Shown: positions 9,541 through 19,344 of the stretch, in pieces
Numbering within the stretch: the first letter of the stretch is position 1
Layout of the letters: each line of letters opens with the position of its first letter
Source of the DNA: Bog-756 sp963833585
GTDB taxonomy: Bacteria > Actinomycetota > Acidimicrobiia > Acidimicrobiales > RAAP-2
Assembly (NCBI GenBank): GCA_963833585.1
Contig: CAWHYF010000006.1
Span: 248,001 to 312,000 of the forward strand
DNA length: 64,000 nt
Direction: 5' to 3'
Program-made: the position numbers and the translations under genes
The notes under the pieces: generated by a model
Databases searched by the model: none
Told to the model about the DNA's origin: nothing
The model's input: the letters and a program-made list of their open reading frames with translations, nothing else

Positions 9541-10725
9541 ATGACCGACCTGGACCAGCTCCCCCCGGTCAGTGACGTCATCGCCGCCGAGCTGGCCAAC
9601 GAGACGTTCCGGGCCGCCCTCCGCGGGTGGCTCCTCGACGAGCTCACCGACGAGGTGCGGCGGGCCGGGGTCGGCGGCCCCGAACGTGGCAGCCTCGAGG
9701 TCCTCCGGGAGTGGAACCGTCGGCTGGCCGACGCCGGATGGGCCGCTCCGGCCTGGCCGGTCGAGCACGGCGGCCGGGGTGCGGACCTCGACGAGCAGCT
9801 GGTCTACCTGGAGGAGATGGACGCGGCCTCGGCTCCGGGGCCGGTGAACGTGATCGGGGTGTCCAACATCGCCCCAGCCATCATGGCCTACGGCACCCCT
9901 GAACAGCAGCAGCGCTTCCTGCGCCCCATGCTCCGGGGCGACGAAATCTGGTCGCAGGGGATGTCGGAGCCCGACGCCGGGTCGGACCTGGCCTCCTTGC
10001 GCACCTCGGCGGTGGCCGACGGGGACCAGTTCGTCATCAACGGCCAGAAGACGTGGAACAGCCTCGGGAGCCTGGCCGACTGGTGCCAGCTCTACGTCCG
10101 CTCCGACCCCGAGGCGGCCAAGCACAAGGGGATCTCGACGCTGCTGGTCGACCTACGGACCCCGGGCATCGAGATCCGGCCGGTACGGACCATCACCGGC
10201 GACCAGCCCTTCGCCGAGCTGTTCTTCTCCGATGTGCGGGTACCGGCCTCCAGCCTGCTCGGTCCGCTGCACGGAGGGTGGACGGTGGCCATGACCACCC
10301 TCAGCTTCGAGCGGGCCGGTGTGGCCAAACTCCACCTCGGCCTGACCAGGAAGCTCGACCGCCTGCTGCGGGAGCCGGCGGCGGCGGTGTCCCTGGCCGA
10401 TCCGGTCATCCGTGACCGGGTGGTCCGGATCTATTCGGACATCGCCTGCATGCGGTGGATGACCAACCGTTCGCTGGCCCGCATGCGGTCGGGACAACCC
10501 ACCGGCGCCGACGGGAGCATGACCAAGCTGGCCTGGGGCCGGGCCGAACAGCGCCTGGCCGAACTGGCCGTCGACGTCCTCGGTCTGCGGGGCACCACCG
10601 GGGAGTGGGCCACCAACCTGGCGGCCTCCTGCCAGACCACCATCGCCGGAGGGACCAGCGAGATCAACCTCAACATCGTCGGCGAGATGGGGCTCGGACT
10701 GCCGAGGGAGCCGCGCCCGGACTGA
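9541..10725 (+). CDS. Acyl-CoA dehydrogenase family protein
   Basis: FAD-dependent dehydrogenase of 394 residues. Motifs: AGWAAPAWPVEHGGRG in the N-terminal domain, IWSQGMSEPDAGSDLASLRT (FAD/substrate contact), INGQKTWNSLGSLADWC, and the ending AGGTSEINLNIVGEMGLGLP. ATG 9541 is supported by AAGGAG about ten bases upstream; a longer reading from 9397 lacks any homology. It is followed after 63 bases by a P450 gene on the same strand, so the pair may be cotranscribed. Substrate unknown; the C-terminal half is diverged from fatty-acid enzymes, as in cyclic-acid and steroid dehydrogenases. Confidence 0.88.
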   Translation: MTDLDQLPPVSDVIAAELANETFRAALRGWLLDELTDEVRRAGVGGPERGSLEVLREWNRRLADAGWAAPAWPVEHGGRGADLDEQLVYLEEMDAASAPGPVNVIGVSNIAPAIMAYGTPEQQQRFLRPMLRGDEIWSQGMSEPDAGSDLASLRTSAVADGDQFVINGQKTWNSLGSLADWCQLYVRSDPEAAKHKGISTLLVDLRTPGIEIRPVRTITGDQPFAELFFSDVRVPASSLLGPLHGGWTVAMTTLSFERAGVAKLHLGLTRKLDRLLREPAAAVSLADPVIRDRVVRIYSDIACMRWMTNRSLARMRSGQPTGADGSMTKLAWGRAEQRLAELAVDVLGLRGTTGEWATNLAASCQTTIAGGTSEINLNIVGEMGLGLPREPRPD

Positions 10726-10788
10726 GCCCGGCGACGGCCGCAACCGTTCGACCGGCACCACCGCCCCATCCCCAACCGAGGAGGCCCG

Positions 10789-12015
10789 ATGATGACGACG
10801 GCAGCTGCGAGAGCCACCGGGGATCCGCTGGAGTTCGACCCCTTCAGCCCCACCTTCTTCCACGACCCGACCGACGTCTACCGACGGCTCCGGGACGAGG
10901 CGCCGGTGTACCGAAGCGAGAAGTACGGGTTCTGGGCCCTGAGCCGCTGGGACGACGTGTCCGCGGCCCATCGGGACGTCGCCGGCTTCTCCAGCAGCTA
11001 CGGCACCGATCTGCACCTCCTGAGCGATCCCGAGCCGATCCAGTTCAAGATGATCATCTTCATGGACCCACCCGAGCACGACCGGATGCGTTCACTGGTC
11101 AGCCGGGTGTTCACCCCGAGGGCCATCAACCAGCTGGAGCCCATGGTCCGGAGGGTCATCGGGGGTTTTGCCGACGAGATCGGTGACGCCGCCCCGTTCG
11201 ACCTGGTCCAGCAGTGGTCCGGCCCGTTCCCGGTGGAGGTGATCTCGGAGATGCTCGGGGTCCCGGCCGGCGACCGCCAGCAGATCCGGCACTGGCTGGA
11301 CAGCATGCTCCACCGGGAGGAGGGCAGCGTGCATCCCTCCGCCGAGGCCGAGGAGGCCCAGATCGAGTCGGGCCTGTACTTCTGGAACCTGGTCCAGGAG
11401 CGCCGGAAGCATCCGGCCGACGACATGATCTCCCGGCTGATCGACGTCGCAGTGGACCGGGGAGACGGCGTGGCCACCAGGCTGGAGGACGACGAGATCG
11501 CCGGCTTCCTCTCGCTGCTGGCCGGGGCCGGGGCCGAGACCGTGACCAAGCTGGTGGGCAACGCGGCGGTACTGTTCAGCCGGAACCCCGAACAGTGGCA
11601 ACGGGTCCTCGACGACCCCTCCAGCGTCCCCGGCGCGGTCGAGGAGATCCTCCGCTACCTGCCGCCGAGCCAGTACAACGGCCGCTACACGCTGGAGGAG
11701 CGGACCATTCACGGGGTGACCATCCCCGCCCACCAGGCCGTGCTCCTCATCGCCGGTTCGGCCACCCGGGACGAGCGGCAGTTCGAGGACCCCGACAGGT
11801 TCGACATCACCCGGCCGCCCAATCTGGCACTCGGGTTCGGCTACGGCATCCACAGTTGCCTGGGAGCCGCCCTGGCCCGGATGGAGAGCAGGATCGCCCT
11901 CGAGGAGATGCGGGCCCGGTGGCCCAGGTTCTCCGTCGACGAAGCGGGGTTGCGCCGGGTGACCATGGCCAATGTCGCCGGTTACTCCCACGTCCCGGTG
12001 GCGGTTCGCTCCTGA
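10789..12015 (+). CDS. Cytochrome P450
   Basis: Soluble bacterial P450 of 408 residues. The I-helix oxygen-activation motif AGAGAETVTK is near residue 245, the ExxR motif EEILRYL near 285, and the haem loop FGYGIHSCLG near 350 with the thiolate Cys at 357. No membrane anchor. It should hydroxylate a hydrophobic substrate with electrons from a ferredoxin and reductase; none is encoded nearby. GAGGAGG precedes the ATG. The I-helix has Glu-Thr (ET) instead of the more common DT or ET-after-GG pattern, still a functional variant. Confidence 0.95.
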   Translation: MMTTAAARATGDPLEFDPFSPTFFHDPTDVYRRLRDEAPVYRSEKYGFWALSRWDDVSAAHRDVAGFSSSYGTDLHLLSDPEPIQFKMIIFMDPPEHDRMRSLVSRVFTPRAINQLEPMVRRVIGGFADEIGDAAPFDLVQQWSGPFPVEVISEMLGVPAGDRQQIRHWLDSMLHREEGSVHPSAEAEEAQIESGLYFWNLVQERRKHPADDMISRLIDVAVDRGDGVATRLEDDEIAGFLSLLAGAGAETVTKLVGNAAVLFSRNPEQWQRVLDDPSSVPGAVEEILRYLPPSQYNGRYTLEERTIHGVTIPAHQAVLLIAGSATRDERQFEDPDRFDITRPPNLALGFGYGIHSCLGAALARMESRIALEEMRARWPRFSVDEAGLRRVTMANVAGYSHVPVAVRS

Positions 12016-12183
12016 GTTACCGGAAACAACAATTCCCCTGTAGCGTCGGAAGCGCCGGTCATGCTCGCGACCCAACCGTCGGGGTCCCGATCGGTAGGGG
12101 TCAGGATCTCGTTAACGTGAGAGCAGCCGTCCTGGACCCGAGGCTGGTGCCTCGGCCGGGGCCAAGAGATCGGGGGAACCGCG

Positions 12184-13464
12184 ATGGAGATCAGCGACAT
12201 GGTGATGGTGAGCGTCGACGACCACGTCGTCGAGCCCCCCGACCTGTTCGAGGGACACTTGCCGGCCCGGTACGTGGACCTGGCCCCGAAATTCATCACC
12301 AACCCCGACGGCACCAACGCCTGGCTCTACGAGGGGAACATCCTGCCCAACGTGGCCCTGAACGCCGTGGCCGGCCGGCCCCGGGAGGAGTACGGCCTCG
12401 AGCCCACCTCCTTTGAGCAGCTCCGTCCGGGCTGCTACGACATCGACGAGCGGGTACGGGACATGGACGCCAACGGGGTGGTGGGCTCGTTGTGCTTCCC
12501 ATCCTTCCCCCAGTTCTGCGGCCAGCTGTTCGCCCGCACCGAGGACAAGGACGTGGCCCTGGCCATGGTCCGGGCCTACAACGACTGGCACATCGACGAG
12601 TGGTGCGGCACCCACCCGGGCCGGTTCATCCCCTGTCCCCTGCCGGCCATCTGGGATCCCGAGGTGCTGGCCGCCGAGGTCCGGCGCACCGCGGCCAAGG
12701 GCGCCCACGCGGTGACCTTCTCGGAGAACCCCTCCAAGCTGGGCTGGCCCTCGGTCCACTCCGACTACTGGGACCCCTTCTGGCAGGCCTGCAGCGACAA
12801 TGCCGTGGTGGTGTGCATGCACATCGGCTCCTCCTCGGAGATCGTGGTGACCTCGGACGACGCCCCCATGGACTGCCTGATCACCCTGACCCCGATGAAC
12901 ATCGTGAAGGCCGCCGCCGACCTGGTGTGGTCCCCGGTACTGCGCAAGTTCCCCGACCTGAAGGTGGCCCTGTCCGAAGGGGGCATCGGCTGGGTGCCCT
13001 ACTTCCTGGAGCGGGTGGACTACAACTACGACCGCCATCACGCCTGGACCGGTCAGGACTTCGGGGACACCCTCCCGAGCCAGGTGTTCAACCGAAACAT
13101 CCTGACCTGCTTCATCGACGACCGGTTCGGGGTGGCCAGCCGGGACTTCCTGGAGATGGACAACGTCATGTGGGAGTGCGACTACCCCCACTCCGACTCC
13201 ACCTGGCCGACGGCCCCCGAATCGCTGACCAAGGGGCTGTCGGGGGTCTCGGACCACGACATCGACCGGATCACCCACCTGAACGCCATGCGCCACTTCC
13301 ACTACGACCCCTTCGGGGCCCTCGGGGGCAAGGAGCACTGCACGGTGGGGGCCCTCCGCCAGCAGGCGGCCGGGCACGACGTCTCCATCCGGTCGAGGAA
13401 CATGGCCAGCATCGCCAAGCGGGGCACGAAGTCGGTGGACCTGCTCGACTTCGCCTCGGACTGA
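12184..13464 (+). CDS. Amidohydrolase family protein (metal-dependent TIM barrel)
   Basis: Protein of 426 residues of the Amidohydro_2/ACMSD-like group. It opens VSVDDHVVEPPDLFEGHLP, the family's N-terminal metal-site region, and continues with GRFIPCPLPAIWDPE, VVCMHIGSSSE (metal His), KVALSEGGIGWVPYFLERVD and NVMWECDYPHSDSTWP (metal Asp). Such proteins decarboxylate or hydrolyse ring-derived acids, with one divalent metal. The 168 bases upstream contain no gene and should hold its promoter. The next gene is convergent, so it is probably monocistronic. Confidence 0.88.
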   Translation: MEISDMVMVSVDDHVVEPPDLFEGHLPARYVDLAPKFITNPDGTNAWLYEGNILPNVALNAVAGRPREEYGLEPTSFEQLRPGCYDIDERVRDMDANGVVGSLCFPSFPQFCGQLFARTEDKDVALAMVRAYNDWHIDEWCGTHPGRFIPCPLPAIWDPEVLAAEVRRTAAKGAHAVTFSENPSKLGWPSVHSDYWDPFWQACSDNAVVVCMHIGSSSEIVVTSDDAPMDCLITLTPMNIVKAAADLVWSPVLRKFPDLKVALSEGGIGWVPYFLERVDYNYDRHHAWTGQDFGDTLPSQVFNRNILTCFIDDRFGVASRDFLEMDNVMWECDYPHSDSTWPTAPESLTKGLSGVSDHDIDRITHLNAMRHFHYDPFGALGGKEHCTVGALRQQAAGHDVSIRSRNMASIAKRGTKSVDLLDFASD

Positions 13465-13541
13465 AGCCGGACGGGCCCATCGGGTCCAGGGGGGCCAGAG
13501 GAGCCCGAGCTTCCGCCGGTACCGACGTGCGCCGCCGGGCC

Positions 13542-14306
13542 CTACTTGGGAGGAAAGCGGAGGGCGCCGTCGAGCCGGATGTTCTCGCCGTTGAGGTAGG
13601 GGTTGAGCACAATGCTCTCCACCAGCAGGCCGAACTCGTCGGGCCTCCCCATCCGGTGGGGAAAGACGATGTTCTCCACCAGCTTGGCCTTGAGCTCCTC
13701 GGGTGCACTCTCCATCAGTGGCGTGCCCATGGTTCCCGGGGCGATGGCACAGACCCGGATGCCGAGGGGGGCCAGGTCTCGGGCCAGGGGCAGGCTCATC
13801 CCGAGGATGGCCGCTTTGGCCGCCCCGTACGCCACCTGTCCGGTCTGTCCCTCGTAACCGGCGATGGAGGCCGTGTTGATCACGACGCCTCGTTGGCCGT
13901 GCTCGTCCGGGTCGTTGTTGGCCATACGGGCGGCGGCCAGTCGGGTGACGTTGAAGGTCCCCACGGTGTTGAGGGTCAGGGTGAACGTGAAGCTCTCGAT
14001 GTCCATCGGCGTGTTGTCCCGCGAGAGGGTGCGGCCGCCGGTGCCGCCTCCGGCCACGTTGACCAGCACGCCGAGCGGAGCCAGACCTGCGGCAGCCTCG
14101 ATGGCGGCGCTGACGTCGTCGTCGTTGTTGACGTCCCCGCCCACGGCCGCCCCGCGGCCGAGTGAGGCCACCAACTCCTGTCCCGCGTCGAGGGCCCGGT
14201 CGAACACCACCACCGGCATCCCGAGCCCGTTCAGTCGGCGCACGGTGGCGGCCCCGAGGCCACCGGCCCCTCCGGTCACGATGGCGGATCGCTCACTCCA
14301 GTTCAT
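13542..14306 (-). CDS. SDR oxidoreductase, 3-hydroxyacyl-CoA dehydrogenase type II-like
   Basis: SDR of 254 residues. TGGAGGLGAATVRRLNGLG is the cofactor loop, VVVFDRALDAG the NAD-selecting acidic end of strand two, then NVAGGGTGG, NTASIAGYEGQTGQVAYGAAK (catalytic Ser, Tyr, Lys) and APGTMGTPLMES. The long segment FTFTLTLNTVGTFNVTRLAA and the Gln-rich loop before the active Tyr match the HSD10/FabG-like 3-hydroxyacyl-CoA dehydrogenase branch. Expected to oxidise a beta-hydroxyacyl-CoA in beta-oxidation. Start ATG 14306 follows GGAACGGAGAGAG. It lies downstream of the P450 at 14453 on the same strand. Confidence 0.88.
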   Translation of the reverse strand: MNWSERSAIVTGGAGGLGAATVRRLNGLGMPVVVFDRALDAGQELVASLGRGAAVGGDVNNDDDVSAAIEAAAGLAPLGVLVNVAGGGTGGRTLSRDNTPMDIESFTFTLTLNTVGTFNVTRLAAARMANNDPDEHGQRGVVINTASIAGYEGQTGQVAYGAAKAAILGMSLPLARDLAPLGIRVCAIAPGTMGTPLMESAPEELKAKLVENIVFPHRMGRPDEFGLLVESIVLNPYLNGENIRLDGALRFPPK

Positions 14307-14452
14307 GTCTCTCTCCGTTCCTAGTGGTCTCGGGCTGTCCCGGTCCGGTTCCGGACGTTGGCCGGCAGTCTCGTCGAGCGGACCGTAGCCGGTGCGGGCC
14401 GGTGCGGGCACACCGGCGGCTGCTCGCCCCGCCGGTGACCGGCCGGCGGCGG

Positions 14453-15658
14453 TCAGCCGGCGGCGGGGACCAGCACCAAGGGGAAGTGGTCGACGGATCG
14501 GATGGCGGGGGTGTACACCAGGGTGGCGCCCTCTTCCAGCCAGTACTCGGGGATCCTGCGGTGCCACTCCCCCACCGCCACCCGAAGTTCCAGGCGGGCG
14601 AGGTGGGAGCCGAGGCAACGGTGGACACCGGCCCCGAAGGCCACGTGCCGGTTGGTGTGGCGGTCGAATCGGACCACATCGGCATCCTCGAGGTCGGCCT
14701 CGTCGGTGTTGACCGACCCGATCACCACGGTGACCGAGTCGCCCTTCCTGACCGGGCAGCCGGCCAGCTCGTTGTCCTCCATCGCCACCCGGGCCACCGC
14801 CTGCACCGGGGTCTCCCAGCGGAGCAGCTCCTCGATCGCCGCCGGCACCAGGGAGGGGTCGTCGACGATCTGGCGGCGATGGTCCGGATGGGTGACCAGG
14901 TAGCCGAAGATGCAGTCCAAGGTGGCCGAGACCGTGTCCAGCCCGGCGATGAGGAAGAGGAAGCAGATGTCGAGGATGTCCTCACGGGTCAGCCGCTCCC
15001 CGTCGACCTCGGCATCGAGGAATCGGCTCAGCAGATCGTCCTGACGCTCGGCCTCACGCTGGTCCAGCAACTGGTCGAAGTACCGGTAGATGGAGTCGGC
15101 GGTCCTCTGCTGGTGCTCGTGCATCTCCGGGCTGTCCCACGGGACGCCGACGGCCAGGTGGGGACGGATGATCCCATCCTTCATGGCCAGGAAGCGGGGC
15201 AGCTCCTCGAAGGGCAGTCCGAGCAGGCCGAGGAAGATCTGGGACGGGAACGGCACCGAGAACTGCCGGGCGAAGTCGACCTTGCCGTCGTCGACGAACG
15301 AATCGATCAATCGGTTGACCGTCCGGGCCACCGAGTCCTCGATCAGGGTCATTTGGCGCGGGGCGAAGATGGGGTCGAGCAGCTTGCGGAATTTCTTGTG
15401 GTCCGGGGGGTCGATCTGCAGCGGGATGAGGGGCCGCACGTTCTTCATGTCCACCGCGTCGGCATTGGAGGAGTAGATCTCCGGGTGGCGGAAGACCTCC
15501 TCGGCTTCGGTCTTCCGGGTCAGCACGACACCGCCCCCCACCGCCAACACGGGCACGGTGTCACGGAGGGTCTTGAACAGGGGCTGCGGATTTGCCGCCG
15601 TCTCCGGATCCATCAGGCTCAGCGACGCACGGCTGGCGGACGCCGACGGTGGGTCCAT
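14453..15658 (-). CDS. Cytochrome P450
   Basis: P450 of 401 residues, different in family from the one at 10789. Motifs: the I-helix LIAGLDTVSATL near residue 237, ExxR in EELLRWETP, and the haem loop FGAGVHRCLGSHLAR near residue 341. LQIDPPDHKKFRKLLDPIFA is the usual C-helix region. ATG 15658 is chosen over one at 15706 because GGGAGGGG lies just before it and P450 homology begins soon after. It points away from the hydratase at 15877 across a 218-base promoter region. Electron partners are not encoded in the window. Confidence 0.95.
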   Translation of the reverse strand: MDPPSASASRASLSLMDPETAANPQPLFKTLRDTVPVLAVGGGVVLTRKTEAEEVFRHPEIYSSNADAVDMKNVRPLIPLQIDPPDHKKFRKLLDPIFAPRQMTLIEDSVARTVNRLIDSFVDDGKVDFARQFSVPFPSQIFLGLLGLPFEELPRFLAMKDGIIRPHLAVGVPWDSPEMHEHQQRTADSIYRYFDQLLDQREAERQDDLLSRFLDAEVDGERLTREDILDICFLFLIAGLDTVSATLDCIFGYLVTHPDHRRQIVDDPSLVPAAIEELLRWETPVQAVARVAMEDNELAGCPVRKGDSVTVVIGSVNTDEADLEDADVVRFDRHTNRHVAFGAGVHRCLGSHLARLELRVAVGEWHRRIPEYWLEEGATLVYTPAIRSVDHFPLVLVPAAG

Positions 15659-15876
15659 GACCCCTCCCTTTCCCCAGGAGAGCTTCCCCGGAACTGGCGT
15701 TTTCATACTGGCACAGGGGGGCGCGACGGGCGAGCGGTCGGTGGGGCCGGAGGCGTCGAGAATTTCCTATGCTGACCTCGCCGCCGGACCACCCGGTCGC
15801 TCCCGCCGGCGGATGTCGCCGTCGGCGGGCCGTCAGGCCCCTGTCGCCGTGTTCCCCGAGTCGAAGGAGAAGGACC

Positions 15877-16647
15877 ATGCTCATCATCCGGGAGCGGATC
15901 GACCAGGCCGAGGTCCTCACCCTCAACCGTCCGGAGGCGGGCAACTCGCTCAACCCCCAGCTGTTGGACGAGTTGGGTCGGGCCTTGGCGGAGCTCCTGG
16001 ACGACGACTCGGTCCGGGCCGTCGTGGTCACCGGGGCCGGTGATCGGATCTTCTGCGGCGGGATGGACCTCAGCGCCCTCTCCGAGTTCAGCGACCAGTC
16101 GGACTCCGAGCCGGGTCCCGGAGCCGGGGCGCTGGCCCAGTTCATGGGAGGCACCTACCCGAAGCCCCTGATCGCCGCGGTCAACGGGGCGGCCGTGGGT
16201 GGGGGCCTCGAGCTGGTGATGGCCTGCGACCTGGTGGTGGCGGCCGAGCATGCCCGCTTCGGTCTTCCGGAGGTCAAACGGGGGCTCTACGCCGCCGGCG
16301 GGGGCACCCTGCTCTCCCTGCGGATCCCCCAGGCCCTGGCCTTGGAGATGGGTCTGACCGGTCGGCTGATCGGCGCCGAGCGGGCGGCCGGCATGGGCCT
16401 GATCAACCAGGTGGTGCCGGCCGACGAGCTGCTGGACGCGGCCACCGCCCTGGCCACCGAGGTGGCCGCCAACGGGCCCCTCGGTGTCCAGCTGACCAAG
16501 AAGCTGATGCGTGACGCGCTGGCCCAGGGAGCCGGGGCCGGGCTGGCGACGCCGGCACAGAACCGGGCCGTGTTCACCAGCGCCGACGCCCGCGAGGGGG
16601 CGGCTGCCTTCATGGAGAAGCGGCCGGCCGCCTTCACCGGACGCTGA
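15877..16647 (+). CDS. Enoyl-CoA hydratase/isomerase
   Basis: Crotonase-fold protein of 256 residues. Both acids that activate water in true hydratases are present: Glu in GGGLELVMACD and, 20 residues later, Glu in GLPEVKRG; VNGAAVGGG forms the oxyanion-hole glycine region. Expected reaction: addition of water to a 2-enoyl-CoA. ATG 15877 is preceded by AAGGAGAAGG. It lies 18 bases before an acyl-CoA synthetase gene on the same strand, a clear two-gene unit: activation followed by beta-oxidation hydration. Confidence 0.92.
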   Translation: MLIIRERIDQAEVLTLNRPEAGNSLNPQLLDELGRALAELLDDDSVRAVVVTGAGDRIFCGGMDLSALSEFSDQSDSEPGPGAGALAQFMGGTYPKPLIAAVNGAAVGGGLELVMACDLVVAAEHARFGLPEVKRGLYAAGGGTLLSLRIPQALALEMGLTGRLIGAERAAGMGLINQVVPADELLDAATALATEVAANGPLGVQLTKKLMRDALAQGAGAGLATPAQNRAVFTSADAREGAAAFMEKRPAAFTGR

Positions 16648-16665
16648 GAACGGAGCCGATCGCCG

Positions 16666-18210
16666 ATGACCCACCCTTACGAGCTCGGCTACCGCGCCGG
16701 CGAGGACCCGGACCACGCCGCGGTGATCATGGCCCGCTCCGGTGCGGTGACCACCTACCGCCAGCTGGACCAACGGTCCAACCGGCTGGCCCATGTGATG
16801 CGTCGAGCCGGGCTGTCCACCGGCGACCACATCGCCTTGTTGATGGAGAACAGCTCGGCCCTGCTGGAAGCGGCCTGGGCCGCCCAGCGTTCCGGGCTGT
16901 ACTACACCGCCCTCAACAGCCACCTTCAGCGGAGCGAGGCCCAGCACATCCTGGACGACTGCGAGGCCCGGGTGCTGGTCATCTCGGGACAGCTCTCGGC
17001 CACCGCCGCGACCCTCGATCTGGCCGGGATCGACCTCTGCGTGGTGGCCGACGGCGAGGCCGAAGGATTCCTCCCGTACCACGAGGTGCTGGCCCGGGGG
17101 TCGGCCGACCCGGTGGCCGATGCGGCCGAAGGGCGCGAGATGCTCTACTCGTCGGGGACCACCGGGGTACCCAAAGGGGTGCGCAAGACCCTCTCCGGGG
17201 GTCCGCCCGGCGACCCCGACTCCGTCCCGGTGCTGCTGGCCCAGAACATCGCCAGGGTGGGCATCGACGAGAGGGCTGTCTACCTCTGCCCAGCTCCCCT
17301 CTACCATTCGGCCCCCCTGGTGTACTCGATGATCATGCACCGGCTCGGAGCCAGCGTGGTGGTGATGGAGACCTTTGACCCGGCCGAGTGTCTGTCCGCC
17401 ATCGAGCGCTACCGGGTCACCCACGCCCAGTTCGTGCCCACCATGTTCACCCGCATGCTCCGACTGCCCGAGGAGGAGCGCAACCGTTACGACCTCTCCA
17501 GCCTGCGGTGGGTGGTGCACGCCGCCGCCCCGTGCCCGGTGCCGGTGAAGCAGGCGATGCTCGACTGGTGGGGCATGATCATCCACGAGTACTACGCCGG
17601 TACCGAGGACGTGGGGTCGACTGCCATCGGCCCCGAAGAGTGGGTGACCCACCCGGGCTCGGTCGGCCGCCCCCTGGAGGAGGTCCACATCGTCGGGGAG
17701 GACGGGACCGAACTACCGGTGGGACAGGCCGGCACGGTGTACTTCGCCGGGGGTCGCCCGTTCGAGTACCACAACGATCCCGAGAAGACGGCCCGGATGG
17801 TCAACGACCGGGGCTGGCGCACGCTCGGCGACATCGGCTACGTCGACCAGGACGGCTTCCTCTACCTGACCGACCGGGCCGCCGACATGGTGGTCTCCGG
17901 TGGCGTCAACATCTATCCGCGCGAGGCCGAACAGATGCTGGCCACCCACCCCCAGGTGGTCGACGCCGCAGTGTTCGGAATCCCCGATGAGGAGATGGGC
18001 GAGTCCCTGATGGCCGTGGTCCAACTGGAGAGCCCCGACGCGGTCAGTGGTCCGGACCTGCTGGCCTGGTGCCGCGACCGCCTGTCCCGCTACAAGTGCC
18101 CGAGAGCGGTCGAGTTCGTCGACGAACTGCCCCGCGACCCGAGCGGAAAACTCTTCAAGCGGCACCTCCGCGAGCCGTACTGGCAGGGCCGGGACTCCCG
18201 GATCGTGTGA
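16666..18210 (+). CDS. Acyl-CoA synthetase (FadD-type)
   Basis: Complete AMP-binding enzyme of 514 residues. ATP loop LYSSGTTGVPKGVRK near residue 160, A5 region HEYYAGTED near 305, hinge GDIGYVDQDGFLYLTDRAADM, A8 VVSGGVNIYPREAE, and the catalytic Lys in DPSGKLFKR near the end. YYTALNSHLQRSEAQHIL is typical of actinobacterial FadD enzymes that act on medium-chain, branched or steroid-type acids. It follows the hydratase by 18 bases. A GC-rich hairpin separates it from the convergent LLM gene downstream. Confidence 0.92.
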   Translation: MTHPYELGYRAGEDPDHAAVIMARSGAVTTYRQLDQRSNRLAHVMRRAGLSTGDHIALLMENSSALLEAAWAAQRSGLYYTALNSHLQRSEAQHILDDCEARVLVISGQLSATAATLDLAGIDLCVVADGEAEGFLPYHEVLARGSADPVADAAEGREMLYSSGTTGVPKGVRKTLSGGPPGDPDSVPVLLAQNIARVGIDERAVYLCPAPLYHSAPLVYSMIMHRLGASVVVMETFDPAECLSAIERYRVTHAQFVPTMFTRMLRLPEEERNRYDLSSLRWVVHAAAPCPVPVKQAMLDWWGMIIHEYYAGTEDVGSTAIGPEEWVTHPGSVGRPLEEVHIVGEDGTELPVGQAGTVYFAGGRPFEYHNDPEKTARMVNDRGWRTLGDIGYVDQDGFLYLTDRAADMVVSGGVNIYPREAEQMLATHPQVVDAAVFGIPDEEMGESLMAVVQLESPDAVSGPDLLAWCRDRLSRYKCPRAVEFVDELPRDPSGKLFKRHLREPYWQGRDSRIV

Positions 18211-18241
18211 CCGTCGCGCCGGCGAGGGCCGGCCGGGGAGA

Positions 18242-18256
18242 CCTCGGGCGCCGAGG
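18242..18256. terminator. Possible hairpin terminator between convergent genes
   Basis: A 6-base stem CCTCGG / CCGAGG around a 3-base loop lies 31 bases after the synthetase stop and 10 bases after the stop of the convergent LLM gene. There is no T tract, as is common in high-GC genomes, so this is a position-based guess. Confidence 0.35.
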
Positions 18257-18266
18257 CGGATTGCGC

Positions 18267-19262
18267 TCAGCGACCGGAGGCGGAGGCGGCGTTCTCGAGG
18301 TAGTGCCAGGCCCGCTCGGGCGGTAGTCCACCGCAGAGCGGCTCGAGCGACAGCACCTGCCCGGAGGCCACCACCTCGGCCGCCTGTCCCGAGGTGTAGA
18401 TCCGGTACCCGCCTTGCTCGGCCCGGAGGTCGTCGACCGAATCGGCCTCGGACAGGGAAGCGATCCGGGCCTTCCCGGCGGCTCGATTCCACTCCCGGTA
18501 CAGGCGGATCTCCTGGAGCATCCGCGGACCCAGCTCGGCCCAGGCGGCGTCGAGGTCGTCGGCCACGAACACCGTGGTGGCCGTGCCGGGCGGCGGGAGC
18601 TGGCATCCCGGGGCGTCGACACCGACCCGGCGCGCCTCCTCCTCGTAGGCCCGTCGGAGATGATCACCGTCCGACTCGGCCAGGAACAGGAGGCCGTGAC
18701 GGGCCGCCCGGCGCGCCGCGGCCCGGGAGTGACCGCCGTAGGCCAGCGGCGGCCCGCCGGCCGTCGCCGGCAACGGTGTGACCCGGACCGTCCCCCTCCC
18801 CGGGTGGTCGAAGGGCAGTCCGGTCCAGGCCCGGGTCAAGGTGGCCAACAGGTCGTCCATGCGGTCGGCCCGCGAGCCCGGGTCGACACCGAACATCTCG
18901 TACTCCTCGTCGCGGTAGCCCATCCCGAGGACGGACAGGACCCGACCCGAGCTCACGTGGTCCAGCACGGCTAGGTCCTCGGCCAGGCGGACCGGGTCGT
19001 AGAGCAGGCCGAGGAGGGCGGCCACCACGATCGGGGTGGTCTGGGTCCGGGCGGCCATGGCCGAGGCCAGCACCAGCGGTGAGGGTAGGTAGCCGTCGGG
19101 CGAGGCGTGGTGCTCGGACACGATGGCCGCCACACTGCCGTGCCGCTCACCCCAGGCCACCATCTCGATGGCCGCCTGGTACACGGCGGTCCGGGCCGCG
19201 GCCGTCTCGACCGGGGTTCGGCCCACGTCGGGGGTCCGCATCGAGAAGCGGAGCTGGTACAT
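18267..19262 (-). CDS. LLM class (luciferase-like) oxidoreductase
   Basis: Luciferase-like TIM-barrel protein of 331 residues. It opens MYQLRFSMRTPDVG, then SEHHASPDGYLPSPLVLA (the EHH motif of the flavin/F420-binding branch), VAALLGLLYDPVRLAEDLA, SVLGMGYRDEEYEMFGVD and PLAYGGHSRAAARRAARHG. Likely an FMN monooxygenase or F420-dependent dehydrogenase. The ATG at 19262 was chosen because the barrel's first strand begins there. The divergent CoA-transferase fusion starts 83 bases away, so the two share a promoter region and may be coregulated. Confidence 0.85.
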   Translation of the reverse strand: MYQLRFSMRTPDVGRTPVETAAARTAVYQAAIEMVAWGERHGSVAAIVSEHHASPDGYLPSPLVLASAMAARTQTTPIVVAALLGLLYDPVRLAEDLAVLDHVSSGRVLSVLGMGYRDEEYEMFGVDPGSRADRMDDLLATLTRAWTGLPFDHPGRGTVRVTPLPATAGGPPLAYGGHSRAAARRAARHGLLFLAESDGDHLRRAYEEEARRVGVDAPGCQLPPPGTATTVFVADDLDAAWAELGPRMLQEIRLYREWNRAAGKARIASLSEADSVDDLRAEQGGYRIYTSGQAAEVVASGQVLSLEPLCGGLPPERAWHYLENAASASGR

Positions 19263-19344
19263 GGCCCTCCTCGGGTCGGGTGGCAGGCCGGGTCGGCGTG
19301 GCGCCGATAGTAGGCAACGGCGCGGCCCCCGGGCTCGCCGTGGC